Under the pieces are notes generated by a model. It saw only the letters and a list, made by a program, of their open reading frames with translations, was not told the DNA's origin and did no database searches. Below are positions 17,009-25,508 of a DNA stretch of 64,000 nt, piece by piece. This stretch comes from JALOOX01 sp964557955. Its GTDB lineage: Bacteria > Desulfobacterota > Syntrophobacteria > Syntrophobacterales > Syntrophobacteraceae. The translations under genes were made by a program, and so were the position numbers. Where the stretch lies: NCBI GenBank assembly GCA_964557955.1, contig CAZLCS010000015.1, positions 41,298-105,297 on the forward strand, written 5' to 3'. How positions within the stretch are numbered: the first letter of the stretch is position 1; each line of letters begins with the position of its first letter.

Positions 17009-18670
17009 ATGAAGAAAATACTGACCATCAGTTCTGTATATGCGCTTTTGATGTTGGGGCTTGCAGCAGGCGCTTTTGCCCAGGCAGTTGGCCCTTCAGG
17101 CCCGGACGGTTTGCCCCTGTGGCTGCGAGACGCCAGAGGCATCCAATTGGGAATATGCGACGAAGGGGGTGGAGTGGCGGAAGCTCCGCCTTGTCCGAGC
17201 TTTACACCTGCAACAGGCACTACCGGCTTTGAGGCTGCGTATTATGCATTCAATGCGGGTATGGGTGACCCTGTGGAATTCCCGGGCGAGCCGGCCACGC
17301 CCAACGGCGAGCTCTTTCTGGGAATCTTTTTTATCGAAGCGGCGGGCGTGGACCCGACCCTTCCGGCAGATCCAGTGGAGAATGTGCCTCTCGTGAGCAA
17401 CGGGGGCCGCATCAGGCTTCGCAACCTGGCGGTTGCCGGTACCTACACTGTTCAGACACCGGTTGGCAACTTCGTCTTCACTGCTGCAGCAGATAATCAG
17501 GGCAGGGTTGGGGATATTGACGAGCTTCTCCCGACTACTGTCGACGCGGCGGCTCCTTTTACAGGCGCTTTGGGGCCTGCAACTCCCATTCAGCGGTTCC
17601 GGGGCAACGGCACCGGTGACATTGCATTGGATCCGGTACCCGCCGCACCACCTGATCCTGCCGTACCCGGTTTTATCCCCCCTACCGCCGGTCCCGGCTT
17701 CATCGGGAATGGAGTCACTCTGGCGCCGCTCTCCGGAGGTGGAGTTTTCAGGGTGATCGGGCCTGCGGGCAGTGGGATCGATGTTTCAACCAGCAATTTC
17801 TCGGTGGAAGGCAAAATATTCACCACGCCCGAAGCGTTGGCGGGTGGTCTCGTGGTTGAGCGGGGAACCATGATCGGAGGGGCAAGGGCAAACGGCGTCT
17901 TGTTTGCTCAGACCAATGTTTTGGGCGGCACCATGGAGATCACCTCCATTGCGGGAGTCACTCAGCCCACGTCCATTCCCATGACCGCCGATCCGGCCAT
18001 CCCGGGGCGCTTCTTCGCTCCGTTTGCCATGGGAAATCTCACCGGTGAGCCGACGGTCGGCATGTCCGTCACCGTGCGCGATGCAGCGGGAGCGGTGGCG
18101 CCAGGTCTCGAAGAGCTGCCCATCGTTCTGCAGGACACAGTGGCCGTCAGGAGCGCGACATTCAATGCGGGGAGAGCGGGGCAGCCCGGAAGACTGACGG
18201 TCAGTGCATCGTCGAGCGTGCCGGGCTCAGCAACAGCGCGCGGGGCTGTGTTGTCAGTGCAAAGTGTTGATGCTCTCGGAAATGTCCTGGCGGAGCTTGG
18301 CACCATTACAGGGCGCAGCTTCGCTGTGCCCGTTGCATCTCCGCCCGCCCTTGTCAGAGTGAATTCTTCGCTGGGGGGCAGCATGACGGTTCCTGTGAGG
18401 GTTCGTGGGGTTCCGGCCGCAGAGGTCATCACGGTCAGAGGCGCGACCTTCAACAGGGGAAGAGGAGCATTGGCGATCACTGCGAGCTCGAGTGTCAGGG
18501 GCAACCCGCTGACGGTGCAGGGTGTTGACCATGCGGGAAACCCGGTGGGGCCCCCCCTCGGCCAGATCGTCGGCAGGGGATTGCGAGCGGCAAATGTCGT
18601 CGTTCCGCCGGCGTTTGTGAGAGTCAGCTCCACTGGCGCCAGCACGACCATTCCGGTCACGATCAGATAA
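17009..18670 (+). CDS. secreted protein of unknown function, paralogue A
   Basis: A 553-residue exported protein with signal peptide MKKILTISSVYALLMLG and cleavage after AFAQ. The ATG at 17009 follows AGGGGG by 7 nt and is preferred over 16988. After the signal comes a motif DGLPLWLRDARG..QLGIC followed by GGG and EAPPCP. A long beta-rich, Gly/Pro/Ala-rich body follows. The end holds two copies of a roughly 75-residue unit, each starting near VAVRSATFN or ITVRGATFN and ending near VRVNSSLGG or VRVSSTGAS and IPV. The protein at 19269-20576 shares the N-terminal motif, a central block (GRFFAPF) and one copy of the repeat. I do not recognise the family; an extracellular or periplasmic beta-sandwich protein is the best description. 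Confidence 0.82.
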   Translation: MKKILTISSVYALLMLGLAAGAFAQAVGPSGPDGLPLWLRDARGIQLGICDEGGGVAEAPPCPSFTPATGTTGFEAAYYAFNAGMGDPVEFPGEPATPNGELFLGIFFIEAAGVDPTLPADPVENVPLVSNGGRIRLRNLAVAGTYTVQTPVGNFVFTAAADNQGRVGDIDELLPTTVDAAAPFTGALGPATPIQRFRGNGTGDIALDPVPAAPPDPAVPGFIPPTAGPGFIGNGVTLAPLSGGGVFRVIGPAGSGIDVSTSNFSVEGKIFTTPEALAGGLVVERGTMIGGARANGVLFAQTNVLGGTMEITSIAGVTQPTSIPMTADPAIPGRFFAPFAMGNLTGEPTVGMSVTVRDAAGAVAPGLEELPIVLQDTVAVRSATFNAGRAGQPGRLTVSASSSVPGSATARGAVLSVQSVDALGNVLAELGTITGRSFAVPVASPPALVRVNSSLGGSMTVPVRVRGVPAAEVITVRGATFNRGRGALAITASSSVRGNPLTVQGVDHAGNPVGPPLGQIVGRGLRAANVVVPPAFVRVSSTGASTTIPVTIR

Positions 18671-18696
18671 ACGTGTCTGTGCAGGTGATACGATGT

Positions 18697-18726
18697 CGGT
18701 GGGGGAAGACCGGTCTTCCCTCACCG
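18697..18726 (+). terminator. strong hairpin after paralogue A
   Basis: CGGTGGGGGAAGACC pairs with GGTCTTCCCTCACCG (one mismatch in 15) 26 bp after the stop codon. No T-run follows, so it may be a transcript-end stabiliser rather than an intrinsic terminator. Confidence 0.5.
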
Positions 18727-19001
18727 AGCCAAAAGTCGTCCAGGCATTCTCAGGATGCAGGCGAGATGCTTCAATAGAGATCAGCCAGAAGGGTTGCAGG
18801 GCAGGCTTCCTGATATCGCTTGCCGTGTCGTCTACGGAAGATGAATAGAACTGATCAATCTCATATGACAACAATTGCTTATGCATATAGGTACCAATAC
18901 CACCCTAACGAAACGCAGCATACTTATTCATTTCAGTACAGAAGCAAGAATTTCAGTTCCAGGAAACAAGGCAGAGCCGTACCTTTTCCACATGCGATCA
19001 T
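18727..19001. other. intergenic, AT-richer stretch
   Basis: Part of a 600-bp gap between the two secreted paralogues. It is visibly less GC-rich than its surroundings (around 18840-18960). No gene or clear signal was found apart from the palindrome listed at 19002. Confidence 0.5.
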
Positions 19002-19017
19002 TGATCATTAATGATCA
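19002..19017. promoter_or_regulatory. perfect 16-bp palindrome TGATCATTAATGATCA upstream of paralogue B
   Basis: A perfect palindrome flanked by further GATCA copies (GCGATCAT before it, CGATCAG after it), about 250 bp before the gene at 19269. GATCAT octamers recur upstream of paralogue A. It looks like a dimeric regulator site. Confidence 0.4.
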
Positions 19018-19268
19018 CTAACGATCAGTCCTGCGGCGTGCTCCCCTATGTCAACAGCGGAAGGACTGACTAAAAGTGCTGAATTGCGGGGATGCCGGTC
19101 TCCCCTTTCAGAAATATATTGTGGGAAAAACCTCTATTTAAGGAGTTTCGAGCATGATTCGGTCGGAACTCTGGAGCTGTGGGCCAGGGGTCGGGAGTGT
19201 CCTCGGAGACTACGGTTACCTCTTGGCAAGGCAATAACCGGATGGAAAGGCAGCATTGGGAGATGGTC

Positions 19269-20576
19269 ATGAAGAAAACACTGACAGTTTCGTTTGTATT
19301 CGTGTTTCTGGCAATGGGGCTTGCGGTTCAAGCGCAGGCTCAGCTGGTGGGACCCTTGAACCCGGACACGGGGTTTCCGCTGTGGGTCCGGGATGTAGCC
19401 AACACGCAGGTGGGGTTGTGTACCGCGGGTGGGGGAAATGAAGCCCCTCCATGCCCGGGCTTCGAGCCTGATCCGCTCACCGGCGCTATTTTGGAGGCGA
19501 TGTACTACGGCGCCGAGGCCATCGTGGACATGGGGGATGCTGCGGGAACGAGCGTCCTGGCGATCTTTGGCGTGGAAGCAGCAGGGGCCGATCCGGTGGC
19601 GGGTGATCCCGCACTCGTCTCGAACTTCATCCTGCTCCGGATCCGGACCGATAATCCTCCGGCTGCTGACAGGGCCTTCTCCGTCGCTCACCCGTGGGGC
19701 GCCCCCATCACCGGGACCATTCCCGCCAATGAGAATGATCATCGTGTTGAGATCGCAGTGGATCTGGAGGCCCCCTTCCCACCGGATGGGCTTGTACCGC
19801 TGGCGGGCCCCATCACGCACTTCATCGGCAACGGAACGGCCGGGGCTTGCTTCGGCGTTAATTTCCTCGGAGACGGCGTGACCCTTGCCAACCTCATCGC
19901 CCCAGTGCCCGGCGGCAGCGGACTCACCAACATCTCGGTGACTGTGGACGGTACTACGGTGGAATCGGGGCTTGCCGTGCAGGGCATGCTCTTTGTCCCA
20001 CCGGGAGCCGAGAACGTGGTCTTCGATCGGAGCACCGTGGATCTCCGGGGTACACGGGGAACCGGTACTTTGATTGGGTCCACCATCTTTGCGGGTGCGA
20101 CCATGAATGTCACCGCGGTGAACGGAGCGCCCACGGGGCCGATCCCGCTCGCATCGGATCCCGCCACCGGTCGTTTCTTTGCGAGATTCCCTGTGGCCGG
20201 CGCCACGGCACCCGTTACCGTGACGGTCAATGTCACCAGTGCGGACCCGCTGCTTCCGGGCGGCACGATCGATATCCCCGTCGTGATGCAGGATACGGTA
20301 GCCGTCCGAAACGCGACATTCTCCATAAACAGGAGAACCGGAGTCGGTGGACTGTCGCTCAGCCCGACTTCGAGCATTTCCGCTCCCAGACCGACATTCA
20401 CGGTCGAGAGCACGGACAAGCTCGGCAATCCGGTTGCCGGGGGATTCAGCCAGGCTTTTCCGCCAACGGGACGGCGAGGAGCCTTGCGGGTTGAAAATCT
20501 GACATCGCCGCCCGGTTTCGTGAAAATCACCAGCAGCTTCGGCGGGCAGATCATCCTGCCGGTCACCATTCGCTAG
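19269..20576 (+). CDS. secreted protein of unknown function, paralogue B
   Basis: A 435-residue exported protein. The signal peptide MKKTLTVSFVFVFLAMG is cleaved near AQAQ. The ATG at 19269 follows GGGAG by 6 nt. It is related to paralogue A (17009-18670): TGFPLWVRDVANTQVGLC, GGGNEAPPCPGF, a block with FIGNGT and GDGVTLANL, and DPATGRFFARF. The C-terminal unit begins DTVAVRNATFS and ends ILPVTIR. It has one copy of the terminal repeat where A has two. The two N-terminal cysteines may form a disulfide. A palindromic hairpin and a dispersed repeat follow it. Function unknown; the pair probably arose by local duplication. Confidence 0.82.
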   Translation: MKKTLTVSFVFVFLAMGLAVQAQAQLVGPLNPDTGFPLWVRDVANTQVGLCTAGGGNEAPPCPGFEPDPLTGAILEAMYYGAEAIVDMGDAAGTSVLAIFGVEAAGADPVAGDPALVSNFILLRIRTDNPPAADRAFSVAHPWGAPITGTIPANENDHRVEIAVDLEAPFPPDGLVPLAGPITHFIGNGTAGACFGVNFLGDGVTLANLIAPVPGGSGLTNISVTVDGTTVESGLAVQGMLFVPPGAENVVFDRSTVDLRGTRGTGTLIGSTIFAGATMNVTAVNGAPTGPIPLASDPATGRFFARFPVAGATAPVTVTVNVTSADPLLPGGTIDIPVVMQDTVAVRNATFSINRRTGVGGLSLSPTSSISAPRPTFTVESTDKLGNPVAGGFSQAFPPTGRRGALRVENLTSPPGFVKITSSFGGQIILPVTIR

Positions 20577-20605
20577 TCCTGCCGGGCGCAAGTCCTGAAT
20601 TGGTC

Positions 20606-20637
20606 GCTGGTTCCCAAGCTCGAGCTTGGGAACCAGC
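20606..20637. repeat. perfect 32-bp palindrome
   Basis: GCTGGTTCCCAAGCTC followed directly by its exact reverse complement, 29 bp after the stop of paralogue B. As RNA it would fold into a long hairpin. There is no T-run, so its role (transcript end, or part of a repeat element with the adjoining one) is open. Confidence 0.85.
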
Positions 20638-20646
20638 TGAAAGCTT

Positions 20647-20714
20647 GTCATTCCTGCGAAAGCGGGAATCCAGGATGAGTGAGGATTACGGACCCCCGCC
20701 TTCGCGGGGATGAC
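20647..20714. repeat. dispersed inverted-repeat element (REP/MITE-like), copy 1
   Basis: A 68-bp element bounded by GTCATTCCTGCGAAAGCGGG and CCCGCCTTCGCGGGGATGAC, near-perfect inverted ends. A related copy is at 28096-28164. Such GTCATTCC...GGATGAC elements are scattered between genes in many proteobacteria. They read as VIPAKAG...IPAFAGMT in spurious frames. Confidence 0.8.
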
Positions 20715-20821
20715 AGTACAGAGAGCATTTCTCAGACGCCCGCTGAATCGCCCGAAGGTTGGCGTGGAGAGCAACGTGAACTTGCTTCCAAATCCGACCA
20801 CTAGCACAATACGTGTCGATG

Positions 20822-20854
20822 AGAGCCCGGTATCTCCGGAAACCGGGCTCTTTT
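20822..20854 (+). terminator. intrinsic terminator
   Basis: AGAGCCCGGT and ACCGGGCTCT form a perfect 10-bp stem with a 10-nt loop, followed by TTTT. It lies 245 bp after paralogue B, beyond the palindrome and the dispersed repeat. It may be that gene's original terminator. Confidence 0.75.
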
Positions 20855-21015
20855 CCGTGGCCCGGTTCGAGCATCGATCGCGTCACCGGACATCGGTGGA
20901 AAAAGTCATTCCGTGCTGAGCATCTTCGCATCGGCACCCATTCCAAACCTGTTCCTGCAGGCCGTGATAATAGCTGGCCATCGCCTCATCGAGTCATCGG
21001 CATGTGGATTTTGGG

Positions 21016-21044
21016 TTGTGGCAAAGCCCTGCGGCTCCTATTTT
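21016..21044 (+). promoter_or_regulatory. sigma-70-type promoter before the HNH gene
   Basis: TTGTGG (21016-21021), a 17-bp spacer and TATTTT (21039-21044), about 80 nt before the ATG at 21127. A GGCAAG/CTTGCC hairpin lies in the predicted leader at 21061-21074. Confidence 0.4.
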
Positions 21045-21126
21045 AGGTCTTGGGGAGAAAGGCAAGGGCTTGCCCCGATCCGATCCCCGTTGGAATCGAC
21101 GAGAACGACTTACTGGAGGTTCCTGC

Positions 21127-21459
21127 ATGCCGTCGAAGAACACACGAGCCGAGCTCGAAAAGACCTATCGCGAACGTGCCCTCAAGCTGTTCCCCTGGAT
21201 CTGCGCCCGCTGCGGGCGGGAGTTTTCGGGAAAGAGGCTTCGTGAGCTGACCGTTCATCACAAGGACCATAATCACCAGAACAACCCGCCGGACGGCAGC
21301 AACTGGGAGCTTTTGTGCCTATACTGCCACGACAATGAACACTCGAAGTACGGTGACGCCGACTGGTACGATGAGCCGACACCCGGGGAGGAGCGGGGGC
21401 CGGTTTCGACGTACCGGCCTTTCGAAGCCCTGAGTGCCCTTCTGAAAGAGAAGAAATAG
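21127..21459 (+). CDS. YajD-like HNH nuclease
   Basis: A 110-residue HNH endonuclease of the YajD type. The zinc-knuckle pairs are CARCG near residue 26 and CLYCH near residue 72. Between them lies the HNH core ELTVHHKDHNHQNNP, then NWELLCLYCHDNEH. The ATG at 21127 follows GGAGG by 7 nt; the longer upstream frame is not needed. It is a cytoplasmic metal-dependent DNA nuclease; the cellular role of YajD is not established. It sits 23 bp before the ABC transporter operon and may be co-transcribed with it. Confidence 0.88.
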   Translation: MPSKNTRAELEKTYRERALKLFPWICARCGREFSGKRLRELTVHHKDHNHQNNPPDGSNWELLCLYCHDNEHSKYGDADWYDEPTPGEERGPVSTYRPFEALSALLKEKK

Positions 21460-21482
21460 CTCGTCTCCATGCGGATGGATCC

Positions 21483-22166
21483 ATGAATATCCTGGAAGCG
21501 ACTCACCTGACCAAGACATACACCATCGGCGACCGTGAGATCGACGTTTTGCATGATGTGTCCCTTTCCGTCCCCCAGGGGCAATTCCTGGTGGTTCAGG
21601 GGAACAGCGGCAGCGGCAAGACGACTCTGCTCAGCGTTCTTTCCGGGCTCGACAAGCCCACTGAAGGCCGGGTCCTCATCGAGGGACGGGACATCACGGA
21701 TCTCAGGGAGGATGAGCTGGCACCTCTCCGAAACGAAGTCATCGGCTTCGTTTTCCAGTCGTTTCACCTGGTGCCGTCGCTCAACGTCCTGGAGAATGTC
21801 ATGTTCCCTGCGGAGCTGCGGCGGGACCCGCTCGCCGGAGTCAAAGCCGGATCGCTGTTGGAGCGGGTCGGCATGCAGGATCGATTGCTGAGCTTCCCCC
21901 ACCAGCTGTCGGGAGGCGAGAAGCAGAGGGTGGCCATCTGCCGGGCCCTGGTCAACAACCCGAGAATCATCTTCGCCGACGAACCCACCGGAAACCTGGA
22001 TTCGTCCAACGGCAAAGCCATCTTGGAGCTGCTTCTGAAGCTCAGGGAGGAATTCGGTACAACCCTGATCCTCGTGACGCACAGCGCCCAGATCGCCCGC
22101 ATGGCGGACCGCACGATTCTCCTGCGCGACGGGACGATCAACGGGGAGTCTCCCCATGCTCCATAG
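21483..22166 (+). CDS. YbbA/LolD-type ABC transporter ATP-binding protein
   Basis: A 227-residue ATPase with Walker A GNSGSGKTT, signature LSGGEKQRVAIC, Walker B IIFADEPTGNLD and the H-loop VTHS. This is the LolD/MacB-like class that partners FtsX-type permeases. Its end overlaps the permease gene by 11 bp, and the permease is followed at once by a TesA-type esterase. In E. coli ybbA-ybbP lies beside tesA as well, so YbbA is the better identity than LolD. It probably drives mechanical transport or release of a lipid or lipoprotein at the inner membrane; the true substrate of YbbAP-TesA is not fixed by sequence. Confidence 0.92.
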   Translation: MNILEATHLTKTYTIGDREIDVLHDVSLSVPQGQFLVVQGNSGSGKTTLLSVLSGLDKPTEGRVLIEGRDITDLREDELAPLRNEVIGFVFQSFHLVPSLNVLENVMFPAELRRDPLAGVKAGSLLERVGMQDRLLSFPHQLSGGEKQRVAICRALVNNPRIIFADEPTGNLDSSNGKAILELLLKLREEFGTTLILVTHSAQIARMADRTILLRDGTINGESPHAP

Positions 22167-24654
22167 GTCCTTCATCCGAAGGCAGATCACCCGCTCCGGC
22201 CGGCAGGCCCTGGTCTTCGTGATGTGTGTGACGCTCTCCATCGTCACGCTCATCGCCCTGAACGGCTTCGGATCGAGCGTTAACGATGCCGTCCTCAGGG
22301 ATGCCAAATCGCTGCACGGGGGAGACATCATCATTCACTCCCACCAGCCTCTTTCGCCGGGCCTGTCAAGCGCGGTCGAAACCTGGGAGGGGCAGGGCGC
22401 TCTCCAGAGCGTGAAGACCTATGGATTCTACTCAGTTGTGAGGGCTGTGGGAGCGGATCGCTCGCTCCTGGCGGGTCTCAAGGTGGTCGAGCCCGGATAT
22501 CCGCTCTACGGGACCGTGGAGCTGATGTCGGGCCGCCGGTTCGGGGAAGTCCTGGCGCAGGGGAGCATCATTGTTGAGTCGTCGCTGCTGGAGAGGCTCT
22601 CGATTCAGGTGGGCGATGCGGTTCACATCGGGAGGTCGACGCTTACCATCAGGGATGTCGTGACCCGCGAGCCCGACCGTCCCGTGAACCTGTTCTCCTT
22701 CGGTCCCCGAGTTTTCATATCTTCGGAGGATCTTGAGGCGCTGGATCTGATTCAGAAGGGGAGCCGCATCCAGTATGACACTCTGCTGAGAGTCGTGGAT
22801 TCAGAGAATCTGGAGAAGATCGCCCGGGACCTTCGCGATCATGCCCTCCAGGGACAGGAGAGGGTGGAGACTTACCGGACCGCCCGGTCCCGAATCAAGC
22901 GGTTCTTTGACAATTTTCTCTTTTTCCTGACCCTCATCTCGATCTTCACGCTCCTTCTGGCGGGGATCGGCATTCAGAGTGTACTGGCGGCGTTTCTGAA
23001 AGAGAAAGAGAGGACCGTCGCCATCATGAAGAGCCTGGGGGCGACGAGCCGTTTTGTGACCATTCAATTCGTCACGGTGCTCGGTGTAATGGGCCTGTTG
23101 GGCACTCTGGCGGGACTGGCGCTGGGCTCCCTGCTCCAGCTCTGGCTTCCCGAGCTGTTCAGGGGGCTCATCCCTACGAGCATCCAGCCCACGCTGTCGT
23201 GGCGGATGGTGATCGATGGATTCATTCTCGGGACCCTGGTGGTTGTGCTCTTCAGTATTCTGCCGCTGCAGGACCTGAAGCAGCTGAAACCGGGCGCGAT
23301 CTTCCGGAGAGAGAGCCCTCCGGGCCGCAAGGCGCTGCCTGCTGCGCTCACGGTGCTGGCCGTCATGCTCGCATTTCTGGGTCTGATCCTGAGGCAGTCC
23401 CTGCATGATCTCAGGATCGGCATGTGGTTCGTGACAGGTGTGGCTGCTTTCATCCTGACAGCCGCCCTGATGTCCCGAGCGGTTCTTTCTGCGCTCAAAC
23501 GAGCTCGGATCCAGTCTCTCACCTTCAGGCAGGCTCTGCGGGGATTGTTTCGGCCGAGAAACGCCACCCGCGCCATCATGGTCACCCTCACCGCCTCGCT
23601 CTCCATCATTTTTTCCATCACCCTCGTCGAGAAGAACATCGATGCCACATTTGTGCAGTCCTTCCCTCCTGATTCGCCAAATGCCTTCTTTCTGGATATC
23701 CAGCCCTATCAACTGCAGGAGTTCCAGGAGGCTCTCGGAATGCAGGCGGAGTATCATCCCGTGGTCCGAGGCAGGATCGTGGGCATCGCCGGTGAAGAGG
23801 TCGATGTCGAAGCGGAGCGGCAGAAGAGGGGGGACAATCTGGCGCGCGAGTTCAACCTCACGTACCGGGACCATCTGCTCGGCGACGAGCGTCTTGTTGA
23901 GGGTGCCGGCCTGTTCCGCAGTGATTGGGAAGGTTTGCAGGTTTCCATCCTCGATACGGTGCTCGACATGAGGCCAGTCGAAGTGGGCGACCTGATCGCT
24001 TTCAAGATCCAGGGCGTTCCCCTGGAGGCGAGGGTGTCCAGCATCCGCTCCCGCAGTGGAGAGCTCCTTCAGCCATTCTTCTATTTCGTCTTTCAGGAAT
24101 TCGCCCTTCGGGATGCCCCCCAGACGATTTTCACCGCCGTGAGGGTGGGCAGCCAGGAGATATCCGCTCTCCAGAACCGGATCGTAAGACAGTTTCCTAA
24201 TGTGAGCGTGATCGACGTTACCCAGGCCGTGTCCACTCTGACGGAGGTCATGGTCAAGCTTTCTGGCATCACGCGATTCTTCACGCTGTTCAGTGTCCTG
24301 GCCGGCATCCTGATCATCGTCAGCTCAGTCCTGGCCACGCGCTACGCAAGGATCCAGGAGGCCGTGTATTTCAAGATTCTTGGAGCCCAAAACGGTTTCG
24401 TGCTGAGGGTCTTCATGCTGGAAAGCTGTCTGATGGGACTGGTGAGTGCGCTTCTTGCCCTCGCATTCTCTCAGACGGCCGGCTGGGTCGTCAGCAACCG
24501 ACTGCTCGAAATCCCTTATCGGCCGTTTCTGCTGACCTGCCTCGGGATGCTGGTGGCGGCGGTGTGGCTGGTCACCACGGTGGGGCTCCTGGCCTCTTGG
24601 TCGGTTCTGAGACAGAAGCCGGTCGTCTTTTTGAGAGAGCAAACGGAGGAATGA
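22156..24654 (+). CDS. YbbP-like FtsX-family ABC permease
   Basis: An 832-residue inner-membrane protein. It has an N-terminal transmembrane segment, a large periplasmic region (about 50-250), a first FtsX membrane block (about 255-380), and further membrane segments near 395-450. A second periplasmic region (about 500-690) and a C-terminal FtsX block (about 695-825) complete it. This duplicated layout of eight or more helices fits YbbP rather than LolC/E. The KEKERTVAIMKSLGAT coupling segment after the first helix of the FtsX block is typical. The gene overlaps the ATPase gene by 11 bp and ends 3 bp before tesA, so the three should be made together. Confidence 0.9.
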   Translation: MLHRSFIRRQITRSGRQALVFVMCVTLSIVTLIALNGFGSSVNDAVLRDAKSLHGGDIIIHSHQPLSPGLSSAVETWEGQGALQSVKTYGFYSVVRAVGADRSLLAGLKVVEPGYPLYGTVELMSGRRFGEVLAQGSIIVESSLLERLSIQVGDAVHIGRSTLTIRDVVTREPDRPVNLFSFGPRVFISSEDLEALDLIQKGSRIQYDTLLRVVDSENLEKIARDLRDHALQGQERVETYRTARSRIKRFFDNFLFFLTLISIFTLLLAGIGIQSVLAAFLKEKERTVAIMKSLGATSRFVTIQFVTVLGVMGLLGTLAGLALGSLLQLWLPELFRGLIPTSIQPTLSWRMVIDGFILGTLVVVLFSILPLQDLKQLKPGAIFRRESPPGRKALPAALTVLAVMLAFLGLILRQSLHDLRIGMWFVTGVAAFILTAALMSRAVLSALKRARIQSLTFRQALRGLFRPRNATRAIMVTLTASLSIIFSITLVEKNIDATFVQSFPPDSPNAFFLDIQPYQLQEFQEALGMQAEYHPVVRGRIVGIAGEEVDVEAERQKRGDNLAREFNLTYRDHLLGDERLVEGAGLFRSDWEGLQVSILDTVLDMRPVEVGDLIAFKIQGVPLEARVSSIRSRSGELLQPFFYFVFQEFALRDAPQTIFTAVRVGSQEISALQNRIVRQFPNVSVIDVTQAVSTLTEVMVKLSGITRFFTLFSVLAGILIIVSSVLATRYARIQEAVYFKILGAQNGFVLRVFMLESCLMGLVSALLALAFSQTAGWVVSNRLLEIPYRPFLLTCLGMLVAAVWLVTTVGLLASWSVLRQKPVVFLREQTEE

Positions 24655-24657
24655 CCT

Positions 24658-25368
24658 ATGCTTGGGGCACCATCCCCCTGGCCATCGACAGCAGCGTGGG
24701 TCTCGAGTGTGCTTGTCGGGCTCTGGCTCCTTGGGGTTGTTCATCCCGCAAAGACACCTGCGGGAAATCACCTCAAAACAGCGTCAAGCAGCCCCGCTCA
24801 CGAGGGGATCATCGTGGCCTTCGGAGACAGTCTGACTCAGGGGTTCGTGCTTCCCGAGGCGGAAGCTTATCCCGCCCAGCTCGAGCGAAGGCTGAGGGCC
24901 GAAGGGTTCGACTACCGGGTGATCAATGCCGGGATCAACGGCGAGACAAGCAGCGGAGCGCTTTCCAGGGTGAATTGGATCCTGAGGATGGAACCTGACA
25001 TCGTCATTTTGGAGACCGGCGCCAACGATGGTTTTCGGGGTATCAAACCTGAGCATATCGAGAAGAACATTTCGGAGATTATCCGCATTCTCAAGGAGAA
25101 CGGCGTCACGGTGGTGCTGGCCGGAATGCGGATGCTCTCGAACCTGGGGGCGGAATACACGGCGGCTTTCAGGGATATCTATCCGAGAGTCGCCCGGGAG
25201 CACGGTGTGATCCTCATCCCATTTTTCCTGGAAGGGGTAGCCGGTGAGCCATCCATGAACCTCCCGGACGGCATACATCCGACAGCTGAGGGACACGGTA
25301 TCCTGGTGAAGAACGTGTGGCCCTACGTTTTGGAAGCCATCGGCAAGAACAAAGGGGCGGGGGAATAG
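24658..25368 (+). CDS. tesA: TesA-like SGNH esterase/thioesterase
   Basis: A 236-residue SGNH-hydrolase. Catalytic Ser58 lies in VAFGDSLTQG, the block III Asn in ILETGANDG, and the Asp/His pair in PDGIHPTAEGH. An N-terminal hydrophobic segment (about 13-29) exports or anchors it, so it acts in the periplasm. E. coli TesA is a multifunctional acyl-CoA thioesterase, lysophospholipase and arylesterase. Linkage to YbbA-YbbP matches E. coli and suggests the ABC unit supplies or clears its lipid substrate. A hairpin terminator follows at 25409. Confidence 0.9.
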   Translation: MLGAPSPWPSTAAWVSSVLVGLWLLGVVHPAKTPAGNHLKTASSSPAHEGIIVAFGDSLTQGFVLPEAEAYPAQLERRLRAEGFDYRVINAGINGETSSGALSRVNWILRMEPDIVILETGANDGFRGIKPEHIEKNISEIIRILKENGVTVVLAGMRMLSNLGAEYTAAFRDIYPRVAREHGVILIPFFLEGVAGEPSMNLPDGIHPTAEGHGILVKNVWPYVLEAIGKNKGAGE

Positions 25369-25408
25369 CAGGACGTAAATCGAAATGGCATGAGCTCCCC
25401 AAATGGGG

Positions 25409-25441
25409 CCGGGAGGCCAATACCGAACCTCCCGGGATTTT
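25409..25441 (+). terminator. intrinsic terminator after tesA
   Basis: CCGGGAGG (25409-25416) pairs with CCTCCCGG (25428-25435), followed by GATTTT, 40 bp after the tesA stop. It would end the YbbA-YbbP-TesA transcript. Confidence 0.65.
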
Positions 25442-25508
25442 GGGGTAATGGCTGCCGCCGCCTTGCGAACAGCAGACGGCAGCCACACGCTCTGTCGGAA
25501 AGATCAGT

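Noticed and set aside
19134..20807. 557-codon minus-strand frame containing VIPAKAG...SWIPAFAGMT
   Set aside because: This peptide is the well-known mistranslation of a dispersed inverted-repeat element. The rest is antisense to secreted paralogue B.
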